Of a DNA stretch of 64,000 nt, positions 34,401 through 43,039 are shown in pieces (position 1 is the first letter of the stretch; every line of letters starts with the position of its first letter). The translations under genes and the position numbers were made by a program. Location: NCBI RefSeq assembly GCF_025685395.1, contig NZ_JAGSYA010000003.1, positions 992,001 through 1,056,000 on the forward strand, read 5' to 3'. The notes beneath the pieces are model-generated. The model ran no database searches and had not been told where the DNA came from. It saw nothing but the letters and a program-made list of their open reading frames with translations. The DNA is from Terriglobus tenax. Lineage in GTDB: Bacteria; Acidobacteriota; Terriglobia; Terriglobales; Acidobacteriaceae.

Positions 34401-35425
34401 ACTACGACAACGATGGGCTGGTTGACCTGGCCGTTGCGTTCCGCGAAAAGGCAAACAAGGTTTATCACAACGATGGCAATGGCCACTTCCGTGATGCGAC
34501 GGAGAATACCGGCCTTGGCGATCCACGGAAGACCATCGCAGGGGTGTGGTTTGACTACAACCAGAGCGGTTTCCTAAGCCTATTTGAGGCAAACCAGAAT
34601 GGAGACGCGAACGGGTTTTATGTCAACGATGGGAAGGGCCACTTTGCAGACAAGGCGAAGGAGCTGGGCGTTGCGGCAGAGAACCGCGGAAGCAACTTCG
34701 GCAGCGTGGGCCTTGGCGTCATTGATGTGAATAATGATGGGAAACTGGATGTCTTCGCCGCCAATTATGGACCTGCATGGCTTCTGATGAATGACGGAAC
34801 CAAGTTTCATGATGTGGCTCCTTCGGTTGGTCTGGGCATCAGTGCGCATCTGGTAGCCACGGGATGGGGCGACTACGACAATGACGGCAAGCCTGATCTG
34901 TATGCGGATGGATACTTGAGCGGTCATGAAAATATCCGTGACTACCTGTGGCACAACGACGGAGGCATCTTCACGGACGTGACACCCGGTTACATGCTGA
35001 AGCATGATGCGGACCACGCAGTCGTGTGGGTTGATTTTGATAACGATGGTGCGCTTGACCTCGCACTTGCCGATCATGAACGCGAAGGCGGAGTTAATCT
35101 CTACCGGAACCTGCTGCCGGTAGCTGCGCCTGGCCGATCACTCGCGGTCCTGGTCCTGGATGCCCAGGGGCACTATACGCGTCCGGGCGCCGAGGTGAAG
35201 GTCTATCGCGCTGGCAGTCAGGAACTGCTTGGCTATCAGCTTGTTGATACCGGGAGTTCGTACAGTTCGCAGAGCGCGCTACCGCTTTACTTCGGCTTCC
35301 CGCAACCTGTGCTGGTGGACGTTGAGGTCATCAACCTGACCGGGGAAGGTCGGCGGTCCACCTGGATACGGAATGTGAATCCGGCCGACTATAAGGGCAA
35401 GTGGTTGCGCGTAAAGGCGCAGTAG
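31487..35425 (+). CDS. Penicillin acylase fused to FG-GAP/VCBS repeat domain
   Basis: The 1312-residue secreted protein has a signal peptide and a complete acylase: GVAHIYAQNTADLFFAQGY, nucleophile Ser about 307 in DLGSNNWVIGG, then HDEQHGASAMFVLD and a normal acylase C terminus near 830. From about residue 868 it continues without a break into FG-GAP repeats with calcium-type motifs (DYDGDGWPD, DYNGDGLLD, DYDNDGLVD, DVNNDGKLD, DYDNDGKPD, DFDNDGALD). A C-terminal ASPIC/UnbV-like beta domain completes it. The family is usually 700-850 residues, so this is a real fusion. GAGGAG precedes the ATG. It probably forms one transcription unit with the Oar-like receptor. Confidence 0.88.
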   Translation: MMSVRSAAKRWVAGIGLLMSATAWAQYPQPVPINLQQTTPQKVLTVARENLPETSGMLLVKGVKQSVRVARDQYGVAHIYAQNTADLFFAQGYTAAQDRMWQLEMWRRIGEGRLAEVLGSQYAERDRFARTLQFRGDLQKEMTKYHPEGQLIFESFARGVNAAIIDMLESGKLPVEFRLMGFNPEPVWTATTLLNRMVAWNLTRNVSSEVARALALKKGSPADVGSAFVTEPSHKIVVPEGLDLNDITPEILNIARNASDLHWKLQSDPAKPVAPAMGALTSDQQKLVDQTLAALTEQIANNSDLGSNNWVIGGAKSTTGMPLLANDPHREVVNPSLRSFVHLVAPGWNVIGATEPGLPGVSVGHNENIAWGFTILGVDQEDLYVEETNPKNTAYLYRGKWVPFTVDRQLIRVKGKLFPEIYDVKSTQHGPLLYLDTQRHRAYALKWVGSMPGGAGYLGSLNVMQARNWDEFTKAVAKSWYLPSHSLVYADVQGNYGYIAAAASPVRTGWDGLLPVPGKDGKYEWQGIEPLESLPRELNGKLGYYASANNDVVSRYFPASRSSLGYEYSAPYRFDRITEVLSQKRKFSLEEMEHLQFDHKSMVAAKLVPMLRGVRGTTAAEQDALETMLRWNNDVAMDSVAATLYEFWYYKLADMVYGDKLPAALKSEIRGTDPRRVIVWLSQEKDTVKRNRLLLEALDAALAEIHKRFGADRTAWTWGKVHKAELRHPLQNDKTGLVFYVDPVPRGGDAFTVQATSNVSADGSDEQHGASAMFVLDPQDWDRSVALNTPGNTANGGSVHSSDLAERWGIGAYFPLAFTRARVDAITEETMTLTPYSEAESKEKGAAFERVQTETLNIPAAVTIVFGDYDGDGWPDMYVGYRSEMNRLYHNDHGKFVDVTLSSGIIDTNEVRSAAWGDYNGDGLLDLYVGFGMNSTVPNRLYRNDGNGHFTEVALESGLYDTGESRQVSFVDYDNDGLVDLAVAFREKANKVYHNDGNGHFRDATENTGLGDPRKTIAGVWFDYNQSGFLSLFEANQNGDANGFYVNDGKGHFADKAKELGVAAENRGSNFGSVGLGVIDVNNDGKLDVFAANYGPAWLLMNDGTKFHDVAPSVGLGISAHLVATGWGDYDNDGKPDLYADGYLSGHENIRDYLWHNDGGIFTDVTPGYMLKHDADHAVVWVDFDNDGALDLALADHEREGGVNLYRNLLPVAAPGRSLAVLVLDAQGHYTRPGAEVKVYRAGSQELLGYQLVDTGSSYSSQSALPLYFGFPQPVLVDVEVINLTGEGRRSTWIRNVNPADYKGKWLRVKAQ

Positions 35426-35435
35426 CCTTGATGGG

Positions 35436-35462
35436 AGCAGCTACGTGGCTTGCGTAGCTGCT
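35436..35462 (+). terminator. Hairpin downstream of the acylase fusion gene
   Basis: Perfect 10-bp arms AGCAGCTACG / CGTAGCTGCT with a 7-nt loop, 10 nt past the stop codon, followed by TTCCTGTGT. It is a likely intrinsic terminator, with a weak U-run. Confidence 0.6.
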
Positions 35463-35685
35463 TCCTGTGTCATCATGCGATGGCGCGTTCTGCAGGCGCG
35501 CTCCATGTGCATCATCCTTGTGTTGAATTTCCTTGAAGCTCATGTTAAAATTGCGTGCAATAGTTTCAATTCAGCGTAATTCCGACAGAAATCTTCATCA
35601 CCGTAGCTGATTGGTTGAACGGGTAACTTGCATCGTTTGCCCATGTCATCGGCGGAGCTGTATCTCGCGACAGAGGAGGCTTCGA

Positions 35686-36633
35686 ATGGATTTCAGGATT
35701 GGCCAGTTCCGATCATTTCTTGTGCTCGCGAATACGCTCAACTATGCCAAGGCCGCGCGCATGCTGTACATGTCGCAGCCGACACTTACGGCCCAGATCA
35801 AGTCGCTGGAAGAAAACTTTCAAGTGCGCCTGTTTGAGCGATCGCGGAAAGGTGTTGCCATTACGGCTGCGGGGAAAGAACTGGCGACAACCGCACGGGC
35901 CTTACTGGACCAGTTAGAGCAGGCCGGAACTCGCATGAAACAAGCGGAAATGTCCCGTCCTGTCCGCATCTGTTGCAGCCAGGCGGGCCAGTTTGAAGTG
36001 CTACCGCAGCTCTTGCGGAGCATGGCGGAGAATCATCCTGAAATACCGATCGAGATCCTCGCCATGGTTCCCGGGGAAAGGCTGGAGGCGTTGCGTTCAC
36101 GGCGTGTCGACCTTCTCATGATGACGCTGCCGGTTTATAACGATGACGTCGTGTTCGAACCGCTTTGCTCCGAAGCGATGATCGCCGTGGTCCCGGACCG
36201 CCAGCCGTTTTCCTCCATGAAGGACATCTCCGTGGCGGAGTTTGCGCGCGCTCCACTACTGACGGTCAGCGAGAAGGAGTGTTCCCGTTGTACAGCGAAT
36301 GCTCTTGCGGCGTTGGATCGGCATGGCGTTACGCCCGTGCACTTGGTGGAGGGTCCTATCGACCACAACGCAAGGATGGCGATGGTAGCCGGCGGCAGGG
36401 CTGTCGCCATGGCAGGAGAATCGTCGTCCTTGGCAGGATTCCCCGGCGTCCGGCAGTTGCCATTTCGTGAACAGGTCCAGGGCTCTCAGCTCGGAATGGG
36501 ATGGAGAAATGAAACGGTGTCAGAAAATCTCCAGGTGGTCTTGGAAGAACTTCGACGGCTGACCGTGTCACGGCGCGAGATTCCCATTCCAATCTTTCGC
36601 CCAGACAATTTTCTGGAACGTATCAGTGCTTAG
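35686..36633 (+). CDS. LysR-family transcriptional regulator
   Basis: The 315-residue product has the LysR N-terminal helix-turn-helix (FRSFLVLANTLNYAKAARMLYMSQPTLT, then IKSLEENFQVRLFERSRKGV). A periplasmic-binding-type effector domain follows (MVPGERLEALRSRRVDLLMM). The ATG at 35686 has GAGGAGG 6 nt upstream; a reading from 35611 is not supported. It is followed by an EamA-family transporter 48 nt downstream in the same direction, so it may regulate or be co-expressed with it. No specific effector can be named. Confidence 0.9.
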   Translation: MDFRIGQFRSFLVLANTLNYAKAARMLYMSQPTLTAQIKSLEENFQVRLFERSRKGVAITAAGKELATTARALLDQLEQAGTRMKQAEMSRPVRICCSQAGQFEVLPQLLRSMAENHPEIPIEILAMVPGERLEALRSRRVDLLMMTLPVYNDDVVFEPLCSEAMIAVVPDRQPFSSMKDISVAEFARAPLLTVSEKECSRCTANALAALDRHGVTPVHLVEGPIDHNARMAMVAGGRAVAMAGESSSLAGFPGVRQLPFREQVQGSQLGMGWRNETVSENLQVVLEELRRLTVSRREIPIPIFRPDNFLERISA

Positions 36634-36681
36634 GGATTCGCGGACGGCAATTCCTTGCCGCCAAGCAGATGGTCATAACGT

Positions 36682-37638
36682 ATGAACCTCGTGACGTTGC
36701 GCTCATTCCGGCAACTTGGGGGACTGCTGCTGCTCTCGCTTATTTGGGGAAGTACATGGGCGGCCATCCGTATTTCAGTGCAATGTATGCCCGTGCTGCG
36801 CTCGGTTGCCCTGCGCTTTCTTATCGCAAGCGTTGTCCTGGTGCTCGTGATGAAGTTACGCAGGGAAGCATTTCCACCGCTGCGTGATCTGCCCATGTTG
36901 ATCGGCTTCAGCCTGGTGACCATCGTTGTGCCGTTCAACATCATCGCATGGTCTTCGAAGCGTGTCTCGTCCGGATTGACCTCTGTCTTGTTTTCCGCCT
37001 CTCCACTAATAGTGCTCCTGATCGAGTTTGTCAGCTTCTCGCCTCCGCAACGTCCTCGCTTCAACGCGCGTCTGATATTTGGACTGGTAGCTGGTTTGTC
37101 GGGCATTGCGCTCATTATGCATTCGGCGAGCTCAACGACCTCCCAGGGGAGCGGCGTCGTGGGGATTGTGCTGGTTGTTGTGATGGGGTCGTGGTCAAGT
37201 GTTTTGGCGCAAAGAAAACTTCGACATTTATCTCCGCTCACGGTCAGCGCCTGTCTTTCAACCTGCGCGAGTGTGATTGTGGGAGCCGCCAGTTTGTTCA
37301 TGGACCGGGGACGTCCATCCACATGGACCATTCATGCTGTTAGTGCACTTTTATTTCTCGGGCTGGTCAGCAGCGCCCTGGGCTTCTTTCTCTTCTACTG
37401 GCTTTTGCGTGATGTCCGGCCATATCAGTTGGCATCTCGTTACCTGCTTATGCCTGTGATTGCAGTATCAGAGGGGGTGCTGTTCCTGGGCGAGACAATT
37501 TCTTTCGCGTTTGTGGCCGGAGCAGTCTGTATTCTCGTGTCACTTGTGCCGATTCTTTCCGAAGTAACGCCGAAAATTCTGCCTCGACCGAACAGCAGAA
37601 CTGGCGCCATAGGGGGAACATTGTCCGGTGTTGACTAG
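36682..37638 (+). CDS. EamA/DMT-family transporter
   Basis: The 318-residue membrane protein has ten predicted helices in two EamA repeats: LLLLSLIWGSTWAAIRISV, VPFNIIAWSSKRVSSGLTSVL, then SALGFFLFYWLLRDVRP and PVIAVSEGVLFLGETIS. This is the drug/metabolite transporter superfamily (10-TMS, RhaT/YdcZ-like), mostly exporters of amino acids or metabolites. It follows the LysR gene and may be its target. Near its end it overlaps a remnant of a TetR gene on the other strand by 4 nt. Confidence 0.88.
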   Translation: MNLVTLRSFRQLGGLLLLSLIWGSTWAAIRISVQCMPVLRSVALRFLIASVVLVLVMKLRREAFPPLRDLPMLIGFSLVTIVVPFNIIAWSSKRVSSGLTSVLFSASPLIVLLIEFVSFSPPQRPRFNARLIFGLVAGLSGIALIMHSASSTTSQGSGVVGIVLVVVMGSWSSVLAQRKLRHLSPLTVSACLSTCASVIVGAASLFMDRGRPSTWTIHAVSALLFLGLVSSALGFFLFYWLLRDVRPYQLASRYLLMPVIAVSEGVLFLGETISFAFVAGAVCILVSLVPILSEVTPKILPRPNSRTGAIGGTLSGVD

Positions 37639-37904
37639 GGGCACAGTAGTTCTGACCGGATCGCGAAATCCGAAGGCAGCAGGCAGCTATCTTGCATTGC
37701 TGGGAATGCCATAGAAGCGAGCTTGAGTCTATCTGATGCCGGAAGCTTGTCGAAATCGGCGGTAGCCCGCTGCATTTCGCATATCAGGGGCTCAGACATG
37801 AGTGCTTCTTTTGAGGAAAAGTGGTTGTAGAACGGACCATGGGGTAACCCGGCTGTCTTCATCACCTCGCTGGCCTCGACAACGGCGAGGCGGTCACATT
37901 GCCT
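37635..37904 (-). pseudogene. TetR-family regulator fragment
   Basis: A ~90-residue frame retains the TetR helix-turn-helix core AGLPHGPFYNHFSSKEAL but has no start codon in place. An in-frame stop lies ~30 codons before that core, and the ligand-binding domain ends after ~55 residues (normal length about 190). It is therefore a two-ended fragment. Its 5' part overlaps the antisense of an SDR fragment, so the true junction is probably near 37865-37880. Confidence 0.6.
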
Positions 37905-38012
37905 TCAGTTGAAGACGCTTCGTTGATGGAGAGCTTCGATGCCGCACGTATCAAGATGATGCAAGCATCGCAAACAAAGCATGCAGCTTCGCGCTACGGG
38001 TTGCACAAGTAA
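37863..38012 (+). pseudogene. Short-chain dehydrogenase C-terminal fragment
   Basis: The 49-codon frame (HLAGLDNGEAVTLPSVED..., then FDAARIKMMQAS and AASRYG) resembles the last ~50 residues of SDR-family oxidoreductases (pattern xGLxxGExVTxPSLxD...FxAAR...AARYG). The catalytic part is missing. It abuts the TetR fragment, giving a scar where two genes have lost their facing ends. The rest of 38013-38111 shows nothing. Confidence 0.35.
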
Positions 38013-38111
38013 AAGCCAAGTGGGTTGCGGACTTTGTTCACAGCCACGTCCCTTTGAGGTCGGGTGGGCACCCGCTTATCCCGGCCTCACCACTGCCACG
38101 GCGTTATGGAG

Positions 38112-39581
38112 CTATCCCTTTGCCAGAACGAGGGGATGTGATTCTGCGTCGGGGGCCGCCTTCCACAAGGGGAGCGTGATGGAGAGCCGAGCACCACCTT
38201 CGTCACAATTGTCTGCCGTGACGCTCCCTCCATGAACGCGGACGACGGCCTCAACGAAAGCAAGACCGAGTCCGTGTCCGCGCGACTCGCGCCCTCTGAC
38301 CCTTCGCTCGAAGAGATGGCGTCGAACGTCGATATCAAACCCAGGCCCATCATCCTCTACGATCAATATCGCCATGTCTTCGTTCGCGTGGAGCAACAGG
38401 CTGACCGTGCAAGCTGCGGGCAGGTGCTTGAGTTCGTTGTCAAGCAGGTTGGAGATGACACGATGAAGAAGTGCAGCGTCGGCCAGCACTTTGACTGAAC
38501 CCGCACTGCGGACCTGGACACCGAGGCCCTTGTCGCTCATAGACGGTTCGTAAAGGCCAACCATACCTCTCACAAGTTCATCCAGGTCGATCTCGGTACG
38601 CGAAAGTCTGAGGGCATCTGCCTTTGCCTCAGCCACATCAAGCGAAGTGTTGAGGAAATCGGTGAGCCGGTCCAGTTCATCGATCGCCGAAACAATCGGT
38701 TCGGCTTGATCGGCTCTCACATCGTTGGACAAGGTTGTTTCCAACTTGCCGCGGATCGCGGTAAGAGGGCTCCTCAGGTCATGTGCGAGAGCGTCCGTAA
38801 TGGTGTGCAACTGATGGACGGTGTTCTCGATTCTGTCGAGCATATGATTCAGGGTGCGAGCCAGGTGTCCGACTTCATCGTTCCGTTTGCTGGTCGGAAC
38901 TCTGCTGCTCAAATCAGATTGCCCAATCCGGGAGGCTGCTTCGGTCATATCGCGAACATGGCCCAGCATGCGTCTGGTTACGAAGAAGACAATTGCGGCG
39001 CCGAACGACACGATGAGTAGCCAGAGGCAGACAAAGCGGATGCGGAGATTTCTAAGGACACGCAACTCATCGCGTTCTGAAAGTCCGAGGTAGATGTGGC
39101 TTCCATCATCGAGCCGTACCGATGCGACTCGAAAGGGGTAATTGAATCCTTTGACATTCAAGTCGTAGGGAACGTCGGAAGCGAACTTGCGCGCGCGAAT
39201 TGCGGCTAAGTTTGGCATCCCGTCACCGGTGCCTACCCAGAGTTTCAAAGGTCCATCGTCCCCGGCCTGCAGAAAGAAGACGGAGTCATTCTCATTGCTG
39301 CTGGAGCGGGTTTTATCAGGCACCTCTCTGCTTGCAAGTTCCGCGACTTCTCTTACGACTCTTCCGTAGAGGCGGTCTTTCGGCGTTCGAGCAGCAACGT
39401 CGCCGAGGACCGCAACCTCTCCAGAAAGCCAAGCGTCACTCCGCTGCTGGATATCGTTCGCGACAAAGCGATGAAGCATCGCAAAGACCAACATGGTTCC
39501 AATCGCAAATGCCAGAGTTGCCCACAGAGAAATACGCCATGCGGCGCTATGCAGGATTGGATCAGGTACCTTTGAGGACAT
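38112..39581 (-). CDS. Sensor histidine kinase (HAMP, HisKA, HATPase)
   Basis: The 489-residue kinase has two membrane helices (~13-37 and ~181-205) with a periplasmic sensor loop between. A HAMP linker follows, then the H-box DALAHDLRSPL (His about 267), N-box NLLDNELKH, G1 DDGPGFD and G2 GHGLGLAFVEAV. This is an OmpR-type partner kinase. It overlaps the response regulator stop by 20 nt, so the pair is a two-component system. With a PepSY-like membrane protein upstream on the same strand, it may sense metal or envelope state, but the ligand is unknown. Confidence 0.93.
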   Translation of the reverse strand: MSSKVPDPILHSAAWRISLWATLAFAIGTMLVFAMLHRFVANDIQQRSDAWLSGEVAVLGDVAARTPKDRLYGRVVREVAELASREVPDKTRSSSNENDSVFFLQAGDDGPLKLWVGTGDGMPNLAAIRARKFASDVPYDLNVKGFNYPFRVASVRLDDGSHIYLGLSERDELRVLRNLRIRFVCLWLLIVSFGAAIVFFVTRRMLGHVRDMTEAASRIGQSDLSSRVPTSKRNDEVGHLARTLNHMLDRIENTVHQLHTITDALAHDLRSPLTAIRGKLETTLSNDVRADQAEPIVSAIDELDRLTDFLNTSLDVAEAKADALRLSRTEIDLDELVRGMVGLYEPSMSDKGLGVQVRSAGSVKVLADAALLHRVISNLLDNELKHLPAACTVSLLLHANEDMAILIVEDDGPGFDIDVRRHLFERRVRGRESRGHGLGLAFVEAVVRVHGGSVTADNCDEGGARLSITLPLWKAAPDAESHPLVLAKG

Positions 39582-40239
39582 ATCCGATACCTCGCAGTGT
39601 CTTGATCAATGGCTCACGTCCGACCGTATCGATCTTGCCGCGCAAACGGTAGATATGAACATCGACCACATTCGTGTCTGGTTGAATCCGCATTCCCCAG
39701 ACCTCTTTCAAAAGCATGGAACGGGTTACAACTCTGCCTGCGTGCCGGCAGAGGTACTCAAGAAGCACGAACTCCTGCGGGCTCAGGTTTAGAACTTCAT
39801 CGCCCCGGGTAGCCCTGCGCTTGAGCATATCCAGTTCCAGGTCGCAGATTCTGAGCCGCGTCGGGTCTTCTGGTGGAGAGGAGTTGCGGCGAAGGAGGTT
39901 CCGCATGCGCGCGAGCAATTCTGCGAGGGCAAACGGCTTGGTGAGGTAGTCATCACCGCCGAGCTCCAGGCCTTTCACGCGGTCGTCTACTGACCGTCGC
40001 GCCGAAAGGATGAGTACGGGACTCGTGACTCCCGATCGGCGCAATTGCAGGATGAGTTCGATACCATCCTGGTCTGGGAGTCCTAAGTCGACAATAAGGC
40101 CGTGGTAGACGTGTTTGGACGCCAATTGAATCGCGGTAGTTCCGTCTTCCGCCGTGTGCACTTCGTATCCCGCCTCGACCAAGGATTGCTTGACGAAGCT
40201 CTGAATCTCGGGTTCATCCTCGACCAGCAGAAGTCGCAT
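39562..40239 (-). CDS. OmpR-family response regulator
   Basis: The 225-residue protein has a receiver domain (RLLLVEDEPEIQ; phosphoacceptor Asp about 51 in IVDLGLPDQDG; SARRSVDDRVKGLELGGDDYLTKPF). A C-terminal winged helix follows (LNLSPQEFVLLEYLCRHAGRV to KIDTVGREPLIKTLRGIGYVLKG). The ATG at 40239 begins the conserved receiver strand. It is the cognate partner of the kinase whose gene overlaps its 3' end. Confidence 0.93.
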   Translation of the reverse strand: MRLLLVEDEPEIQSFVKQSLVEAGYEVHTAEDGTTAIQLASKHVYHGLIVDLGLPDQDGIELILQLRRSGVTSPVLILSARRSVDDRVKGLELGGDDYLTKPFALAELLARMRNLLRRNSSPPEDPTRLRICDLELDMLKRRATRGDEVLNLSPQEFVLLEYLCRHAGRVVTRSMLLKEVWGMRIQPDTNVVDVHIYRLRGKIDTVGREPLIKTLRGIGYVLKGT

Positions 40240-40343
40240 AGATCATGGTATGACAATTTCAATTGCGGGTTACAGACTTCGAGAGGCGGCAAGATGACGA
40301 TTGTGTCATCTACCTATCCCACCAGGGAAAGAACCGGAAAAGG

Positions 40344-40811
40344 CTATACAAGGAGCAGGATGACCGGAATAAAAACTCCTGCCGCAAGTACGAGCAGGAC
40401 GGTCAATTTCCGACGCGCATACTTCCATCCCATCATGATGCCCGTGCACGTCGATATGGCAAGTGCAAGCGCCGTAGCGGCAAAGAATACCTTCGTGGGG
40501 AGCGAGTTGGGTTGCGGTGTGGCTGGAGATGCTTGCGGTAGCTTTGCGGCTTCAGGCTTTGGCCCATCCGGCTTGGCAGAATTGGGCGCAGTAATCTTTC
40601 GGGGAGGAAGGTAAAGTGTACCCTTCTTATGCAATTGCGCAAGATGAACAAGGATGTTGGGAGGCACGTAGGAACTGCCGCGGGTAGTCTCGTGCAAACT
40701 GAACATCTGTAGACCACCTGTGATGGCAAAGAAGAGAATGGTGGGCGAGAAGAAGAGCCCCAGATAGCGGTGTGTCAGGCGGACAGATTTGAGCAAAGCT
40801 GCAGATGTCAT
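40344..40811 (-). CDS. PepSY-associated membrane protein
   Basis: The 155-residue product has two membrane segments: HRYLGLFFSPTILFFAITGGLQMF, a PepSY-associated TM pattern, and VFFAATALALAISTCTGIMMGW, plus a final one (KLTVLLVLAAGVFIPVILLLV). The Pro/Lys-rich loop between is cytoplasmic or periplasmic. It is shorter than typical PepSY-TM iron-uptake proteins (350+ residues), so it is a reduced member. It lies 104 nt upstream of the two-component genes on the same strand. The start at 40811 is preferred over one at 40874 because the conserved region begins there. Confidence 0.7.
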   Translation of the reverse strand: MTSAALLKSVRLTHRYLGLFFSPTILFFAITGGLQMFSLHETTRGSSYVPPNILVHLAQLHKKGTLYLPPRKITAPNSAKPDGPKPEAAKLPQASPATPQPNSLPTKVFFAATALALAISTCTGIMMGWKYARRKLTVLLVLAAGVFIPVILLLV

Positions 40812-41174
40812 CTTGGAGTATCGACCTCTTAAAACGTAGGCATTGGCAGTGGGCCGAATGCTGACCACAATCAAGACTCGAGGTCATGCACGTTGCCTTA
40901 CTGCTCCGTAACGTAGCATTTCGACGGAGGAATTTCTGTGATCACTTCGCTAAAAGCGGCTCCATGAACGAATCGTCATCCTTTATTCCTTCTGCAAAGT
41001 GCTATCAAAGGAATAAAGGTTTCGTCTCAACAAGTAGTGATTGTATTGAGAATCCGGAACCTGTTTTCTTAAATAGTCGACTGTCGCCGGATCGTTGTCT
41101 CTTCGTGGTCCAGCTTTCCCGAGACACCCACGCGACATCCAATCCGAATCATCCGGGCTGGGGGCCCATTGTGC
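40812..41174. other. Intergenic region before the type III PKS gene
   Basis: 363 nt between divergent transcription units (PepSY-like gene on minus, polyketide synthase on plus). No open frame with family similarity is seen on either strand. It must carry promoters for both directions, none of which I could assign with confidence. The synthase ATG has only a weak purine-rich stretch upstream (GGGGGCCCAT). Confidence 0.4.
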
Positions 41175-42236
41175 ATGACTACGGCTTACCTGAACCGCAT
41201 TGCCACTGCCGTGCCAGAGCACGATGTGCATGACGCCTTTGTCATCTTCGCTGAGAAGATGCTTGACGATCCTCGGCTCCGCACGGTCTTTCGCCGCATG
41301 GTGAGCCGCGCGGACATTGCACATCGTTATTCATTCCTCGATCCGCAGCACGGCTCCAGCCAATTCTCATCGCATGACGCGAACGAGTTTTATCGGCTAG
41401 GCGACTTTCCTAATACAGCGCGGCGTATGCAGCTGTTCGAACAGACGGCTCCAGTGTTGATGAAGAGGGCGGTGGATCGGCTTGCGTTGAGCGAAGAAGA
41501 GCGCTCCGGTATTTCGCACGTATTGGTGACCTGCTGTACGGGACTCTATGCTCCTGGACTGGACTTTGAAATTGTCGACCACCTCGGGCTCTCAGAGGGG
41601 GTGGAACGCACGATGGTTGGATTCATGGGGTGCTATGCCGCGATCAACGCGCTGAAGCTGGCACGGCACATTGTGCGCTCGGATCCGAAGGCGGGTGTCT
41701 TGATGGTCAATCTGGAACTGTGCACGCTGCACTTCCAGGAGACACAGGATCTGGAGCAGGTGCTTTCCTTCCTGGTCTTTGCCGATGGCGCGGCGGCGAG
41801 CCTGATTACGGCTCGCGAGCAGGGGTTAGCGCTGGATAGCTTCAAGGCTGTGATGGTGCCGGAGACACGTGGGCTGATTACCTGGAAGATTCGCGAGCTA
41901 GGTTTCGACATGCTGCTCTCCGGACAGGTGCCGGGGGAACTGGGCCGCGCATTGCATGAGGGCGGACTGATGGCGGAGCGCGACGGCGTCGATCTATGGG
42001 CGGTGCATCCCGGCGGACGGTCGATTCTGGATGCGGTAGAGAAGGGACTGGAACTACCGGCGGATGCACTGGCAGCATCGCGCGAAGTGCTATCGCGCTT
42101 CGGCAATATGTCGTCGGCGACGGTGATGTTTGTGTTGCAGCAAATCATGCAGCAGGCACGCCCGGGGCAGCGTGGATGTGCGATGTCATTCGGGCCAGGG
42201 TTAACCGCGGAGACGATGCGCTTCTATGCTATCTAA
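41175..42236 (+). CDS. Type III polyketide synthase
   Basis: The 353-residue enzyme is a chalcone/stilbene-synthase-like type III PKS. The Cys-His-Asn triad is visible: Cys about 153 in GFMGCYAAINALK, His about 278 in AVHPGGRSILDAV and Asn about 311 in RFGNMSSATVMFV. Such enzymes extend an acyl starter with malonyl-CoA and cyclise it to resorcinols, pyrones or naphthol precursors. The ATG at 41175 is used; a TTG two codons earlier is possible. Its 3' end overlaps the methyltransferase start by 11 nt. With that gene and the flavoprotein it mirrors bacterial phenolic-lipid operons such as srsABC in composition. Confidence 0.93.
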   Translation: MTTAYLNRIATAVPEHDVHDAFVIFAEKMLDDPRLRTVFRRMVSRADIAHRYSFLDPQHGSSQFSSHDANEFYRLGDFPNTARRMQLFEQTAPVLMKRAVDRLALSEEERSGISHVLVTCCTGLYAPGLDFEIVDHLGLSEGVERTMVGFMGCYAAINALKLARHIVRSDPKAGVLMVNLELCTLHFQETQDLEQVLSFLVFADGAAASLITAREQGLALDSFKAVMVPETRGLITWKIRELGFDMLLSGQVPGELGRALHEGGLMAERDGVDLWAVHPGGRSILDAVEKGLELPADALAASREVLSRFGNMSSATVMFVLQQIMQQARPGQRGCAMSFGPGLTAETMRFYAI

Positions 42237-42939
42237 AGTACAGACCGACTTCAGTCGACGGGTCTCTCCGCGTGAGTTGCCGGAGCTGATGGATGGTGAC
42301 TGTAGTTATGAGGATTTCCGTGACTGTTTGCGCAGTCTGGAAAAAGTCAATCGCTGGCTGCTGGGCTATCGGCCAACGCTTGCGTGGCTGGAGCGGCTAC
42401 CGCGCGGGCCGCGTGAGCCTCTGCACATCGTCGATGTGGGGTTTGGCGGTGGTGATCTGTTGCGGCGAATTGCAGCCTGGGCACGAAGACGGAGCATTGC
42501 TGTGCAGTTAACAGGGATCGACTTGAATCCCTATGCTGCGCGCGCAGCAGCGGAGTCAACGCCAAGGGAACTCGGAATCGAATGGGTGACCGGAGATGCT
42601 CTGGAGTATCGGCCGAAGAAGCCGGTCGATATCGTCGTAAGCTCGCTGCTGACACATCACCTGGAGGACGAGGAGATCGTCGCTCTGCTGAGGTGGATGG
42701 AAACAACCGTCCGGTTAGGGTGGTTTATCAATGATCTGGAGCGGTCGGAGCGGAGCAGCCGGATGTTTGGGTGGGTGCGTTGGCACAGGATTGTGCGGCA
42801 TGATGGGCCGGTGTCGTTTCGTCGGGCTTTCCGGACGGAAGATTGGGTGAACCTGCTGGCTGCGGCTGAGATCCCACGAGAAGCGGTAACAGTGGAGAAG
42901 TGGCGGCCAGGGCGGTTGTGCGTGGGGCGGTGGAAGTGA
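42226..42939 (+). CDS. Class I SAM-dependent methyltransferase of the type III PKS operon
   Basis: The 237-residue protein has a Rossmann methyltransferase core: motif I IVDVGFGGGDLLRRIA, acidic motif II LTGIDLNPYAARAA and DIVVSSLLTHHLEDEEIVALL. Its start lies inside the end of the synthase gene, so translation is coupled. It probably O- or C-methylates the polyketide product. This family is often found beside bacterial type III PKS genes with a flavin oxidoreductase, which is consistent here, although the flavin gene lies 1.7 kb further on. Confidence 0.88.
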   Translation: MLSKVQTDFSRRVSPRELPELMDGDCSYEDFRDCLRSLEKVNRWLLGYRPTLAWLERLPRGPREPLHIVDVGFGGGDLLRRIAAWARRRSIAVQLTGIDLNPYAARAAAESTPRELGIEWVTGDALEYRPKKPVDIVVSSLLTHHLEDEEIVALLRWMETTVRLGWFINDLERSERSSRMFGWVRWHRIVRHDGPVSFRRAFRTEDWVNLLAAAEIPREAVTVEKWRPGRLCVGRWK

Positions 42940-43039
42940 GGTTGGAGACTCTCAAGCACCGTGTGAGACGCAAGGACATGAAGCAGCCATTTGCCTTCAT
43001 GGCGTACCTCATCATGTCTAACTCCTTGGGATACGAATC

